From positions 1,216,654 through 1,280,653 of the forward strand of contig NZ_JACIDB010000001.1 in NCBI RefSeq assembly GCF_014196115.1: a stretch of 64,000 nt of DNA, given 5' to 3'. A program made the position numbers and the translations under genes. Positions 34,733 through 44,488 of this stretch are shown in pieces. The notes beneath the pieces are model-generated. The model did not search any database. It was not told the DNA's origin and was given only the letters and a program-made list of their open reading frames with translations. This DNA comes from Sphingomonas aquatilis. Lineage in GTDB: Bacteria > Pseudomonadota > Alphaproteobacteria > Sphingomonadales > Sphingomonadaceae. The first letter of the stretch is position 1, and the number at the start of each line of letters is the position of its first letter.

Positions 34733-35994
34733 CGACGGCGCCCCCCTGCTGCGGGCAGCTCGCGCGCGTAGAGAGCGATCGCCATGATCGACGTAATCTC
34801 CCCGGGGGCGAGGGTCATGGGGAGCATTTCCGATATCAGCAGCGAATAGACGAGATAGTCGCGCAACGCGGCGAGGAAGGGCGTGTCATGCAGGCGGCGG
34901 GCGCTATCCATCAGCAGTACGCCGCGCAAGGGGACGGCCGCGATCAGCAGCGCGCCGATGATCCCATATTCGAAGATGATCCCCATCCAGGTGATGTCAC
35001 CCAGAAAGAAGAAGTGGTTGAAATAGGTCATCAACCCGGCAGGATCGATCGGGCTGATCGTGCCGACGCCGAAGATCCAGCGAAACGGATCGGTGCCCAG
35101 AAAACCGATCGCCTTCATCGTCGAGATATAGCGGACGTCGAACGCGAAGGCTTTGTCGGTGCTAAAGATCGACGCCATGAACGGCACCGAGAACAGTGCG
35201 GCGAGCGCGAAGGGAATGAGCGCCAGCATCAGCAGCCGCAGGCGCGGGCCTGCCGCCAGAAAGCCGTTGATCGCCGCCATCAGCGTCAGGCCGAGCACGA
35301 AGGTGCGCATGCGGACGAGGCCGAACACCATGGCAAAGCCCGCCCCCCAGGCCGCGAACCAGCGCGGCTGCCAGCGCGCGGTGAAGCGGCGCCAGGCGTA
35401 GAGGATGCCGATCAGGCCGAAGTACATTGGCATGCGGATGCGATTGCCGCGGGCGTCCGCCGACAGAAGCGGGGAATCGCCCGCCACATAATGTTCGGCA
35501 TAGGCCGATTGCGGCGCCAGCCGCCAGATCGCGAGCAACAGGACGAAGGTGACGACCGCACAGATCAGGAAGGCGGCGGCGATCTCGCGCAGCGTCGGCC
35601 GCAGCCAGCGCAAGAGCCCGAGCAGCGAGAAGATGTAGAGCAGCGGCAACAGCTTCAGCTGCGATGCCAGCGCGATGAAGAAGGTCTGCTGGAAGGTGAA
35701 GAGCGATATGAAGGTGGGGACGAGCACCAGCCACAGGATCGTCACGACCATCTGCCGCGACCCTTCCGGCCGGCGCCCGGCGAACAGGATCAGGCATAGC
35801 GGCAGCGACAGCAGCGGAAACGCCTTGGACAAGGCCCAGGCGGGCTTGAGCAGCTTCACGTAGTGAAAGCTCTGCCCGAACAGCGGCAGCAGCGCGACGA
35901 GCGACGCGACATAGGCCCAGCGGACGTCGGCCGCCTGCATCCAGCCGCGCAGGCTGCGTCGCGGAAAGGGCAGGGCGCGCGTCGCGGCGGTCAT
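34729..35994 (-). CDS. putative polysaccharide polymerase/ligase (Wzy-like)
   Basis: A 421-residue polytopic inner-membrane protein with about 10-12 helices and one larger periplasmic loop near the C-terminus (ISPIDPAGLMTYFNHFFFLGD). Wzy proteins diverge too much for motif calls. The assignment rests on topology (YVASLVALLPLFG, VFGLVRMRTFVLGLTLMAAI, FGVGTI, GDITWMGIIFEYGIIGALL; the last resembles O-antigen ligase/polymerase proteins) and on its place between Wza-like and Wzx genes. It would join flipped repeat units in the periplasm. It begins 1 base after the Wza-like stop. Confidence 0.72.
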   Translation of the reverse strand: MTAATRALPFPRRSLRGWMQAADVRWAYVASLVALLPLFGQSFHYVKLLKPAWALSKAFPLLSLPLCLILFAGRRPEGSRQMVVTILWLVLVPTFISLFTFQQTFFIALASQLKLLPLLYIFSLLGLLRWLRPTLREIAAAFLICAVVTFVLLLAIWRLAPQSAYAEHYVAGDSPLLSADARGNRIRMPMYFGLIGILYAWRRFTARWQPRWFAAWGAGFAMVFGLVRMRTFVLGLTLMAAINGFLAAGPRLRLLMLALIPFALAALFSVPFMASIFSTDKAFAFDVRYISTMKAIGFLGTDPFRWIFGVGTISPIDPAGLMTYFNHFFFLGDITWMGIIFEYGIIGALLIAAVPLRGVLLMDSARRLHDTPFLAALRDYLVYSLLISEMLPMTLAPGEITSIMAIALYARELPAAGGRRR

Positions 35995-35995
35995 G

Positions 35996-36754
35996 TCAGC
36001 GGCCGAAGACGGCTCCGCCGCCCAGATTGTAGTTCAGGCTGCGGCTGAACGGCAGCAGCTTGTTGATATGCTGGTCGATCCACAGATTGGCCTCGGCGAT
36101 CGACGATCGCGGGACGAACACGATATCCTGCGATTGCAGATCGATGCCGGTCGCGAAGCCGTTCTTCGTATAGGCCTTCAGATCGACCTGACGCTGCGCG
36201 ATCGAACCGTCGGCATTGCGGTGGATCACCACCACCTTGCGCGTGCGCGCGGTGTCGAGCAGGCCGCCGGCGCCGATCACCGCCTGCATGGGGTCCATCG
36301 TCGCGGTAAGCTTCACCGGGCCGGGCTGGCGGACCTCGCCACCGACATAGACGACGCCGCCATATTGTCGCACCGCCACCGTCGGGCGGGCATCCTCCAC
36401 CACACCCTGCCGGCGCAAATCGGCCGAGATGAGCGCCGCGACCTCGTCGATCGTACGGCCGCCGACGGGGACGTTGCCGACCAGGGGAATCGCGATGCGG
36501 CCATCGGGACCGACCGGCCCGGCATGATCCAGTTCGGCATTATAGGGAAAGCTGATTGCGAGCTCGTCACCCGGCGCGATCCGATAGGCGGTGCGATCGA
36601 CCACCGGGGCAGGGGCAGGGGCAGGGGTTGGAGTCGCCGCCATCGTCCCGCGCACGGGCGTCCGCCCGACCGGCGCCACCTGCGCCAGCGCGTCCATCGT
36701 CGGCGCAACCAGCGCCAGCACCGCCGCCATGGTCGCCAAGCCGTATCTGCCCAT
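35996..36754 (-). CDS. polysaccharide export outer-membrane protein (Wza/GumB-like)
   Basis: A 252-residue exported protein. It has a signal peptide (MGRYGLATMAAVLALVAPT, cut near ALAQ), a short Pro/Ala linker, then the polysaccharide-export domain (YRIAPGDELAISFPYNAELD, GPDGRIAIPLVGNVPVGGRT, VRQYGGVVYVGGEVRQPGPV) and SLBB-type modules (DPMQAVIGAGGLLDTARTRKVVVIHRN). No lipobox cysteine is seen, as in some GumB-like proteins. ATG 36754 was chosen over a start 17 codons upstream because it opens the signal peptide. It is the first gene of the nine-gene operon and is divergent from the Wzc-like gene across a 162-base spacer with a perfect inverted repeat. Confidence 0.92.
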   Translation of the reverse strand: MGRYGLATMAAVLALVAPTMDALAQVAPVGRTPVRGTMAATPTPAPAPAPVVDRTAYRIAPGDELAISFPYNAELDHAGPVGPDGRIAIPLVGNVPVGGRTIDEVAALISADLRRQGVVEDARPTVAVRQYGGVVYVGGEVRQPGPVKLTATMDPMQAVIGAGGLLDTARTRKVVVIHRNADGSIAQRQVDLKAYTKNGFATGIDLQSQDIVFVPRSSIAEANLWIDQHINKLLPFSRSLNYNLGGGAVFGR

Positions 36755-36816
36755 CGTCACCGTCCCGTTGCCCGCGCGCCACCCGGCCGTCCCACTGCAA
36801 GACACGGGACGGGTCG

Positions 36817-36842
36817 CTTCCGCTAAGTCGATATAGCGGAAG
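36817..36842. promoter_or_regulatory. perfect 9-base inverted repeat in the divergent polysaccharide promoter region
   Basis: CTTCCGCTA (36817-36825) and TAGCGGAAG (36834-36842) are perfect inverse copies with an 8-base AT-richer spacer (AGTCGATA). It lies 63 bases from the Wza-like start and 75 bases from the Wzc-like start, well placed to control both divergent transcripts. The dyad shape fits a dimeric repressor or activator site; a hairpin in one leader is the alternative. Confidence 0.5.
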
Positions 36843-36916
36843 GCTTAATGGAAAGGTAAGAGGAACCGACCATAAGGCGCACCAGCCCTTTCCAGCAGCC
36901 TTGGACAATCCACCAG

Positions 36917-38938
36917 ATGCTTGATTTCACGTCTTCGTCCGAGCAGCAGGAAACGGAGACGCGCCACGGGCAATTCGCACTGCGCGACCTGCTGAACGGC
37001 ATTTTCTATTATCGCCGACTCGCGCTGATCGTCGCGGGATCGATCATTGGACTCGGCATCCTCGTCGCGTTGCTGTTGCCGCCGACCTATAGTGCCGAGG
37101 CGCGGCTGCTGCCGCTGAGCGCTGGCATCTACGACATGCAGGACGCCGGGCGCGCGCCCTTGCCGGGGCAGGTGCTGGACCCGGGGGCGGTCGCCAATGT
37201 CGAGTTGCAGATGCTCGACAGCCTGGAATTGCACCGCGACGTGGTGCGCGCGCAGCTGGGCCCTGCCGCCTCGCCGGCGGAGATCAACGCGGCGCTGGAG
37301 AAATTCCAGTCGCATCTGCACGTCACCAAGGCGAACGAAGCGAACGTCATCCAGCTGACCTATACGGCGCGCGATCCGCAACAGGCCGCCGATGCGCTGC
37401 GCCAGCTGATCCGCCGCTATTTCGAAAGCCGTGCGACGGTGCTGACCTCGGGTCGCGTCGCCTTCCTCGAACAGCAGCGCAACGCGATCAAGCGCCAGCT
37501 GGACGAGGCGAGCGCGCGGATCACCGCCTATCAGCAGCAGAACGGCATCGTCGATATCGCCGCGCAGGTGGCGGGTGCGGTCGCGCAGGACGACCTGCTG
37601 CGCAAGAGCAAGCTGGAAAGCGATGCGGAGCTGGCCGACGGGCGCCGCAGCCTGTCGAGCCTCAGCAGCCAGGCCAAATCGGTGCCCGCCGATATCCGCC
37701 TGTACAACGACAATACCGAGGCGGCGCGGGCGCTCGGCGAGATGCAGGCGCAACTGCTGGGGCTTCAGGCGAAGCGCGCCGATCTGGCGTCGCGCTTCAT
37801 GGCGACGTCGCCGCAGGTGACGCAGCTCGACAAGCAGATCGCCGCGTTGCAGGCGACGATCACCCAGCAGAAATCGTCGCTGGTCATGACGCAGCGCACC
37901 GGCCGCAATCAGTATTTCGATTCGACCAAGGACAAGTTGATCCAGTCGCGCGCGACGGTGGCCGGGGCGGAGGCGCGCGGCGCCGAACTGGCGGGGCAGC
38001 TCGGCCAGTCGCGGGCGCGGCTGGCGCAGCTCAATGCGATCAGCGACCGGCTGACGACGATGAAGCTCGACCGCGACGTGCTGGCGGACAGCTTCAAGTC
38101 GCTGTCGTCGCAGGTCGAACAGGCGCGCGTGCAGCTCAACCAGACGACCGAGGCGGGCAGCCCCAACGTCCGCGTCATCGAGGCGCCGACGCCCCCGACC
38201 AGGCGCACCAATCCGCCGCTGCTGCTGATCGCCGGCAGCATCTTCGCCGGGATCCTGATCGCGGGCGCGGCGGTGTTCATCGCCGGCAGCCTGCGCGAAA
38301 CCTTCCTGACCCCGGTGGAGGTCGAGCGGGCACTGGGCCTGCCGGTGCTCGCCGCCCCGGTCGCCGAGCAGGGCGAGGGCGTGGCGCGCGATTACAGCCG
38401 GCTGATCGCGGCGGTCGACGCACACCATCAGGGCAGCGGGCGGGCGGTGCTGCTGGTCGCGCCGAGTTCGCGGATGAGCCTGCAAACCGCCGCATTGGGG
38501 CTGGGCCGCGCAATGGCGCGCCGCGCCGGCGCGCGCGTGCTGCTCGTCCGCTTCGCCAGCGATGCGCCGGTGCCGGAGACGGCCGCGAGCCTGGAACTCG
38601 AACCGTTCGAAGACATGATGACGACGATCATCGGCACTGCGGCCTGTTCGCTGCAACGGCGCGACGTGCGCCTGCTCGCCGAGCTGCGCGAGCGGTTCGA
38701 TTATATCGTCGTCACCGCGCCGCCGATGGCGGTGGGTTATGAGGGGATCGAGCTGTCGCAGGCGGTCGATGTCGTCGTGCCCGTGGTCGAGGCGGAGGCG
38801 ACGCGTCGCCCGGTGGCGCGGACGCTGGTGACGCAGCTGCGCGATGCCGGTGCGGTCCTGATCGGCGCGATCCTGCTGGGCCGGCGCTGGCACATCCCGC
38901 AGCGGCTGTACCGCCTGCTGATCGAGCGGCGGGCCTAG
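36917..38938 (+). CDS. Wzc/GumC-like polysaccharide co-polymerase with degenerate kinase domain
   Basis: A 673-residue inner-membrane chain-length regulator. It has a first membrane helix (about 32-55, LALIVAGSIIGLGILVALLL), a long periplasmic coiled coil with a Wzz-type N-part (PPTYSAEARLLPL) and GNVR-like end (SPNVRVIEAPTPPTRRTNPP), and a second membrane helix (LLLIAGSIFAGILIAGAAVF). The cytoplasmic C-part aligns with bacterial tyrosine kinases, but Walker A is destroyed: AVLLVAPSSRMSLQTAALGLG lacks GxxGxGK(S/T). The Walker A' Asp pair is LLVRFASD, and no C-terminal tyrosine cluster exists. It probably cannot phosphorylate itself and serves as a structural co-polymerase. It is divergent from the nine-gene operon and 88 bases before the thiolase gene. 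Confidence 0.85.
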   Translation: MLDFTSSSEQQETETRHGQFALRDLLNGIFYYRRLALIVAGSIIGLGILVALLLPPTYSAEARLLPLSAGIYDMQDAGRAPLPGQVLDPGAVANVELQMLDSLELHRDVVRAQLGPAASPAEINAALEKFQSHLHVTKANEANVIQLTYTARDPQQAADALRQLIRRYFESRATVLTSGRVAFLEQQRNAIKRQLDEASARITAYQQQNGIVDIAAQVAGAVAQDDLLRKSKLESDAELADGRRSLSSLSSQAKSVPADIRLYNDNTEAARALGEMQAQLLGLQAKRADLASRFMATSPQVTQLDKQIAALQATITQQKSSLVMTQRTGRNQYFDSTKDKLIQSRATVAGAEARGAELAGQLGQSRARLAQLNAISDRLTTMKLDRDVLADSFKSLSSQVEQARVQLNQTTEAGSPNVRVIEAPTPPTRRTNPPLLLIAGSIFAGILIAGAAVFIAGSLRETFLTPVEVERALGLPVLAAPVAEQGEGVARDYSRLIAAVDAHHQGSGRAVLLVAPSSRMSLQTAALGLGRAMARRAGARVLLVRFASDAPVPETAASLELEPFEDMMTTIIGTAACSLQRRDVRLLAELRERFDYIVVTAPPMAVGYEGIELSQAVDVVVPVVEAEATRRPVARTLVTQLRDAGAVLIGAILLGRRWHIPQRLYRLLIERRA

Positions 38939-39026
38939 CCAAAGCGACGCGCGCCGGCCCGTAGCGGCTTGACGACGCACGCCATTCGGGGCGACGCCCT
39001 TCGGCAAACGCTGGAGAGGACGCCCG

Positions 39027-40229
<1,203 letters not shown>

Positions 40230-40251
40230 CCGACGCGCCCCAGCTGGTGGG

Positions 40252-43200
40252 TCAGCCGATCGCCATCAGGCTGGCATTGCCGCCCGCCGCGGTGGTGTTG
40301 ATCGAGGTCGACACCTCCTCGACCAGCCAATCGAGGCGATAGCCCGCGCAGCCCGCCTGGGGCAGCACGATCGGGCCGGGCAGCTCGGCGAGTGCGGCCA
40401 GCGCGGCGGAGACGTACGCGGCCTCGCCTTCGATGAGCGCGCCTGCCAAGGCCGGCGCACGCCGCCAGTCGTCGGCGAACCGCACGCGGGCGGTGACGCT
40501 CTGCGGCAGCGCGGCCAGCGCCGTGGCCAGCGATCCTGCATCGCCGACCACCGCGTCGTTGCCGCAGGCGAGCGCGGCGCCGATCTGTTCGATCAGGCCG
40601 TCGCGCGTCTGCGGCAGCAGCAGTACGCGTCCGCGCGGGTGAAGGGCGTAGAGGTTGCGTTCGCCGACCGGGCCGGCCAGCTCGGTCGCCGCGCCGAGCA
40701 TCGACGTGGCGATCGCGTCGCGGACGCGCGTGGCGAGCGCGCTCTCGCCACGATCCTCCAGCCACAGCGCCAGGTCGCGCGCGGCGGGATCGGCATGGTC
40801 CGACACGACCGCCGGCGGCAGGTCCGCGCCCGACACCAGCCGGCCGAGATACAGCGGCCCGCCCGCCTTGGGGCCGGTGCCCGACAGGCCGCGCCCGCCG
40901 AACGGCTGTACGCCCACCACCGCGCCGATGACGTTGCGGTTGATGTAGAGATTGCCCGCCTTCACCCGGCTGGTGACGTGCGCGATCGTCTCGTCGAGGC
41001 GCGTGTGGAGGCCGAACGTCAGGCCATAGCCGGTGGCGTTGATCCGGTCGATCAGCCGGTCCAGCTCGGAGCGGCGGAAGCGGACGACGTGCAGCACCGG
41101 CCCGAACACCTCACGCTCCAACTCGGCGATGTCGGACAGTTCGACGATCGTCGGCGCGACGAAGGTGCCGTGCGCGGTATCGCCCGCGAGCGATAGCTGT
41201 TCGACGCGGTGGCCGCCCGCGCGCATCCTGGCGATGTGCGCGTCGATATTGGCCTTCGCCTCTGCGGTGATGACCGGGCCGATGTCGGTGGCGAGGCGGT
41301 CGGTGCGGCCGATCGACAGTTCGTGCAGCGCGCCCTTGATCATCGCGAGCGTGCGGTCGGCGACCTCCTCTTGCAGGCACAGGATGCGCAGTGCCGAACA
41401 GCGCTGGCCCGCACTGTCGAAGGCGGAGGCGATGACGTCCGCGACCACCTGTTCGGCGAGCGCAGAGGAATCGACGATCATCGCATTCTGCCCGCCGGTT
41501 TCGGCGATGAAGGGGATGGGCGCTCCATCGGGCAGCAGACGTTTGGCGAGTTCCTTCTGGATCAGGCGGGCAACCTCGGTCGATCCGGTGAACATCACCG
41601 CCATCGTCTCGGGCGCCGCGACCAAAGCCGCGCCGATCGCGCCATCGCCGGGCACGAAGTGCAGCACGTCGGTCGGCACGCCGGCTTCATGCAGCAGGCC
41701 GACGCCCTGCGCGGCGATCAGCGGCGTTTCCTCGGCGGGCTTGGCGAGCACCGCATTGCCCGCGACCAGCGCCGCGGCGACCTGTCCGATGAAGATCGCT
41801 AGCGGGAAATTCCACGGGCTGATGCAGGTGACGACCCCCAGCGGGCGATGGCCGGTGCCCAAGGTCGCGCGCGCCTGCTCGGCGTAATAGCGCAGGAAGT
41901 CGATCGCCTCGCGCACCTCGGCGATGGCATTGGGCAGCGACTTGCCCGCCTCGCGCACGATCAGCGCCAGCAGCTGCGGCATGCGCGCCTGCATCGCGTC
42001 GGCGGCGCGGTCGAGCATCGCGGCACGCTCCCCCGGGGCGGTCGCGGCCCAGCCGGGCGCGGCGGCCTGCGCGGCGCGGGCGGCGGCCTGCGCCTGCTCC
42101 ACCGACACCTCATGCACCGTGCCGACGCGGTCGCGATGATCGGCGGGGTTCAGCACCGCGCGGGCCGTGCCGACGACGCCCGCGTCCCACGGGCCTTCGC
42201 CAGCCATCGTCTCGCTGAGCATCGCCAGCGTGGTTTCGTCGCTGAGGTCGAGCCCGGCGGAGTTGCGGCGCGCGCCGTACAAGTCCTGCGGCAAGGCGAT
42301 CTGCGGGTTCTTCTGCCCCGGCGCGGCCATCGCGCGCACCGCCTCGACCGGATCGGCGATCAGATCGGCGATCGAGACTTCGGGATCGGCGATGCGATTG
42401 ACGAAGGACGAGTTCGCGCCATTTTCCAGCAGGCGGCGGACGAGATAGGCGAGCAACGTCTCATGCGTGCCGACCGGCGCGTAGATGCGGCACGGGCGGT
42501 TCAGCTTCTCCGCGCCGACGACTTCGTCGTACAGCGGCTCGCCCATGCCGTGCAGGCACTGGAATTCATAGTCGCCGACGGTGAAGTCGGGGCCGGCCAG
42601 ATGGTAGATGGTGCTGAGCGTCTGCGCATTGTGCGTCGCGAACTGCGGGAACACCGCATCGCGCGCACCCAGCAGTTTCCGGGCGCAGGCGATGTAGGCG
42701 ACGTCGGTGTGGATCTTGCGCGTGTAGACCGGGAAGTCGGCGAGGCCATCGACCTGCGCGCGCTTGATCTCGGCGTCCCAATAGGCGCCCTTGACCAGCC
42801 GGACCATGATCCGCCGGTTGGCGCGACGGGCGAGGTCGACGATCCAGTCGATCACGAACGGGCAGCGCTTGCCATAGGCCTGCACCACGAAGCCAAGGCC
42901 ATCCCAACCGGCAAGATCGGGATCGGTGGCGAGGCTTTCGAGCAGGTCGAGCGACAGCTCCAGCCGGTCGGCCTCTTCGGCATCGATGTTGAAACCGATG
43001 TCATAGCCCTTGGCCATCACCGCGAGCGCCTTCACGCGTGGCAGCAGCTCGCCCATCACCCGTGCCGCCTGTGCGCGGACGTAGCGGGGGTGGAGCGCCG
43101 ACAGCTTGATCGAGATGCCGGGCCCGTCGAAGATCCCGCGGCCGGCCGACGCCTCGCCGATCGCACGCACGGCGTTTTCGTAATCGCGATAATAGCGGTC

Positions 43201-43863
43201 GGCATCCGCTGCCGTGGTCGCCGCTTCGCCCAACATGTCGTAGCTGTAGCGGAAGCCGCGCGCCTCCAACGGGCGGGCGCGCTTCAGCGCCTCGGCGATC
43301 GTCTCGCCCGTGACGAACTGTTCGCCCATCATGCGCATCGCCATGTCGACGCCGCGGCGGATCACCGGCTCGCCCGCGCGCGCGATCAGCCGGGTGAGCG
43401 CGGCACCCAGCCCGCTGTCGTTGACGCTGCCGGTCAGCTTGCCGGTGACGACGAGGCCCCAGGTCGCGGCATTGACGAACAGCGAGCGGCCGTCGCCGAC
43501 GTGGCTGCGCCAGTCGCCGCCCGCGATCTTGTCGCGGATCAGCGCATCGCGCGTCGCCGTATCGGGAATACGCAGCAGCGCCTCGGCGAGGCACATCAGC
43601 GCCACGCCCTCCTGGCTCGACAGCGCATATTCCTGCACCAGCCCCTCGCCCCCGGTGCCCTTGTGCTTGGCGCGCAGCGCGGTGACGAGCGCCGTCGCGG
43701 TCGCGGCGGCGTCGCGGCCGATCGCGTCGGGCAGCGTCGCGGCGTCGAGCAAGGGCGCGAGGCACTCTGCCTCCGGCCGGCGATAGGCGGCGGTGATCGC
43801 GGCGCGCAGCGGCGTCTGCGGGCGGACGGGCGGCGCGAAATCGGCGAAGGGCGGGCGGGTCAT
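40252..43863 (-). CDS. putA: bifunctional proline dehydrogenase / L-glutamate gamma-semialdehyde dehydrogenase
   Basis: A 1203-residue PutA that oxidises proline to glutamate with FAD then NAD+, channelling the intermediate. The N-terminal third holds the proline dehydrogenase barrel (YDIGFNIDAEEADRLELSLD, VRLVKGAYWDAEIKRAQ, FATHNAQTL, EFQCLHGMGEPLYDEV). Next comes the aldehyde dehydrogenase part (CISPWNFPLAIFIGQ, FTGSTEVARLIQ, FIAETGGQNAMIVD, and the catalytic Cys in SAGQRCSALR). A degenerate C-terminal ALDH-like domain follows. It lacks the N-terminal ribbon-helix-helix repressor domain of E. coli PutA, so control is by another protein, consistent with the divergent Lrp-type gene 113 bases away. 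All catalytic residues that I can place are present. Confidence 0.96.
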   Translation of the reverse strand: MTRPPFADFAPPVRPQTPLRAAITAAYRRPEAECLAPLLDAATLPDAIGRDAAATATALVTALRAKHKGTGGEGLVQEYALSSQEGVALMCLAEALLRIPDTATRDALIRDKIAGGDWRSHVGDGRSLFVNAATWGLVVTGKLTGSVNDSGLGAALTRLIARAGEPVIRRGVDMAMRMMGEQFVTGETIAEALKRARPLEARGFRYSYDMLGEAATTAADADRYYRDYENAVRAIGEASAGRGIFDGPGISIKLSALHPRYVRAQAARVMGELLPRVKALAVMAKGYDIGFNIDAEEADRLELSLDLLESLATDPDLAGWDGLGFVVQAYGKRCPFVIDWIVDLARRANRRIMVRLVKGAYWDAEIKRAQVDGLADFPVYTRKIHTDVAYIACARKLLGARDAVFPQFATHNAQTLSTIYHLAGPDFTVGDYEFQCLHGMGEPLYDEVVGAEKLNRPCRIYAPVGTHETLLAYLVRRLLENGANSSFVNRIADPEVSIADLIADPVEAVRAMAAPGQKNPQIALPQDLYGARRNSAGLDLSDETTLAMLSETMAGEGPWDAGVVGTARAVLNPADHRDRVGTVHEVSVEQAQAAARAAQAAAPGWAATAPGERAAMLDRAADAMQARMPQLLALIVREAGKSLPNAIAEVREAIDFLRYYAEQARATLGTGHRPLGVVTCISPWNFPLAIFIGQVAAALVAGNAVLAKPAEETPLIAAQGVGLLHEAGVPTDVLHFVPGDGAIGAALVAAPETMAVMFTGSTEVARLIQKELAKRLLPDGAPIPFIAETGGQNAMIVDSSALAEQVVADVIASAFDSAGQRCSALRILCLQEEVADRTLAMIKGALHELSIGRTDRLATDIGPVITAEAKANIDAHIARMRAGGHRVEQLSLAGDTAHGTFVAPTIVELSDIAELEREVFGPVLHVVRFRRSELDRLIDRINATGYGLTFGLHTRLDETIAHVTSRVKAGNLYINRNVIGAVVGVQPFGGRGLSGTGPKAGGPLYLGRLVSGADLPPAVVSDHADPAARDLALWLEDRGESALATRVRDAIATSMLGAATELAGPVGERNLYALHPRGRVLLLPQTRDGLIEQIGAALACGNDAVVGDAGSLATALAALPQSVTARVRFADDWRRAPALAGALIEGEAAYVSAALAALAELPGPIVLPQAGCAGYRLDWLVEEVSTSINTTAAGGNASLMAIG

Positions 43864-43976
43864 GGGCGAAGGTCCTCTCTACGATCCGCCCATATCGACT
43901 TTCGCGCTGGCGATCCGTCCGAAATGCGCGCAGGATCGCGCCGAACGACCCGATTTTCGAGAGCGGCACAGGCCAA

Positions 43977-44450
43977 ATGGACGGCAAACCATCCCAGAAC
44001 GCGCCGATCGACACGTTCGACCGGCGCATCATCGAGGCTTTGCGCGACGACGGTCGCCTGTCCGTTACCGAACTCGCCCGCCGCGTCGGCCTGTCGAAGA
44101 CGCCGTGCCAGGTGCGTCTGCGCCGATTGATCGATCAGGGCTATATTCTGGGCTTCCGCGCGGTCATCGATCCGGTGCGCCTCGGCCTCGATCACATCGC
44201 CTTCACCGAGGTGAAGCTGTCCGACACGCGGGAAGCGGCGCTCGACGCGTTTCGCCGTGCCGTACTGCGCATTCCTGAGGTGGAGGAATGCCATATGATC
44301 GCGAGCAGCTTCGATTATCTGCTGAAGGTCCGCACCCCCGACATCCGCCGCTATCGCGAGGTGCTGGGCGAGCGCATCTCGGCGCTGCCGCATGTCGCCA
44401 ACACCTCGACTTTCGTCGCGATGGAAACGATCCGCGACGCGGGCGTGTAG
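43977..44450 (+). CDS. putR: Lrp/AsnC-family regulator, PutR type
   Basis: A 157-residue feast/famine regulator. It has an N-terminal winged helix-turn-helix (FDRRIIEALRDDGRLSVTEL, ARRVGLSKTPCQVRLRRLID, GYILGFRAVIDP) and a C-terminal ligand-binding RAM domain (LDHIAFTEVKLSD, VEECHMIASSFDYLLKVRTP). Divergent placement from putA across 113 bases matches PutR of Agrobacterium and Rhodobacter, which activates putA in response to proline. The symbol is given on this context. Its stop is 38 bases from the peptidase start. Confidence 0.9.
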   Translation: MDGKPSQNAPIDTFDRRIIEALRDDGRLSVTELARRVGLSKTPCQVRLRRLIDQGYILGFRAVIDPVRLGLDHIAFTEVKLSDTREAALDAFRRAVLRIPEVEECHMIASSFDYLLKVRTPDIRRYREVLGERISALPHVANTSTFVAMETIRDAGV

Positions 44451-44488
44451 CGCTTGCGCGTCGCGGGCGGTTGGGTCACGCTGCCGGC

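Noticed and set aside
26874..38938. Exosortase/PEP-CTERM type polysaccharide locus
   Set aside because: The hydrolase domains recall that system, but no exosortase, PEP-CTERM protein or acyl-CoA ligase of that type is present in the window.
41848..44130. Plus-strand open frame of 760 codons opposite putA
   Set aside because: Runs against intact putA motifs and into putR; the translation has no recognisable domain.
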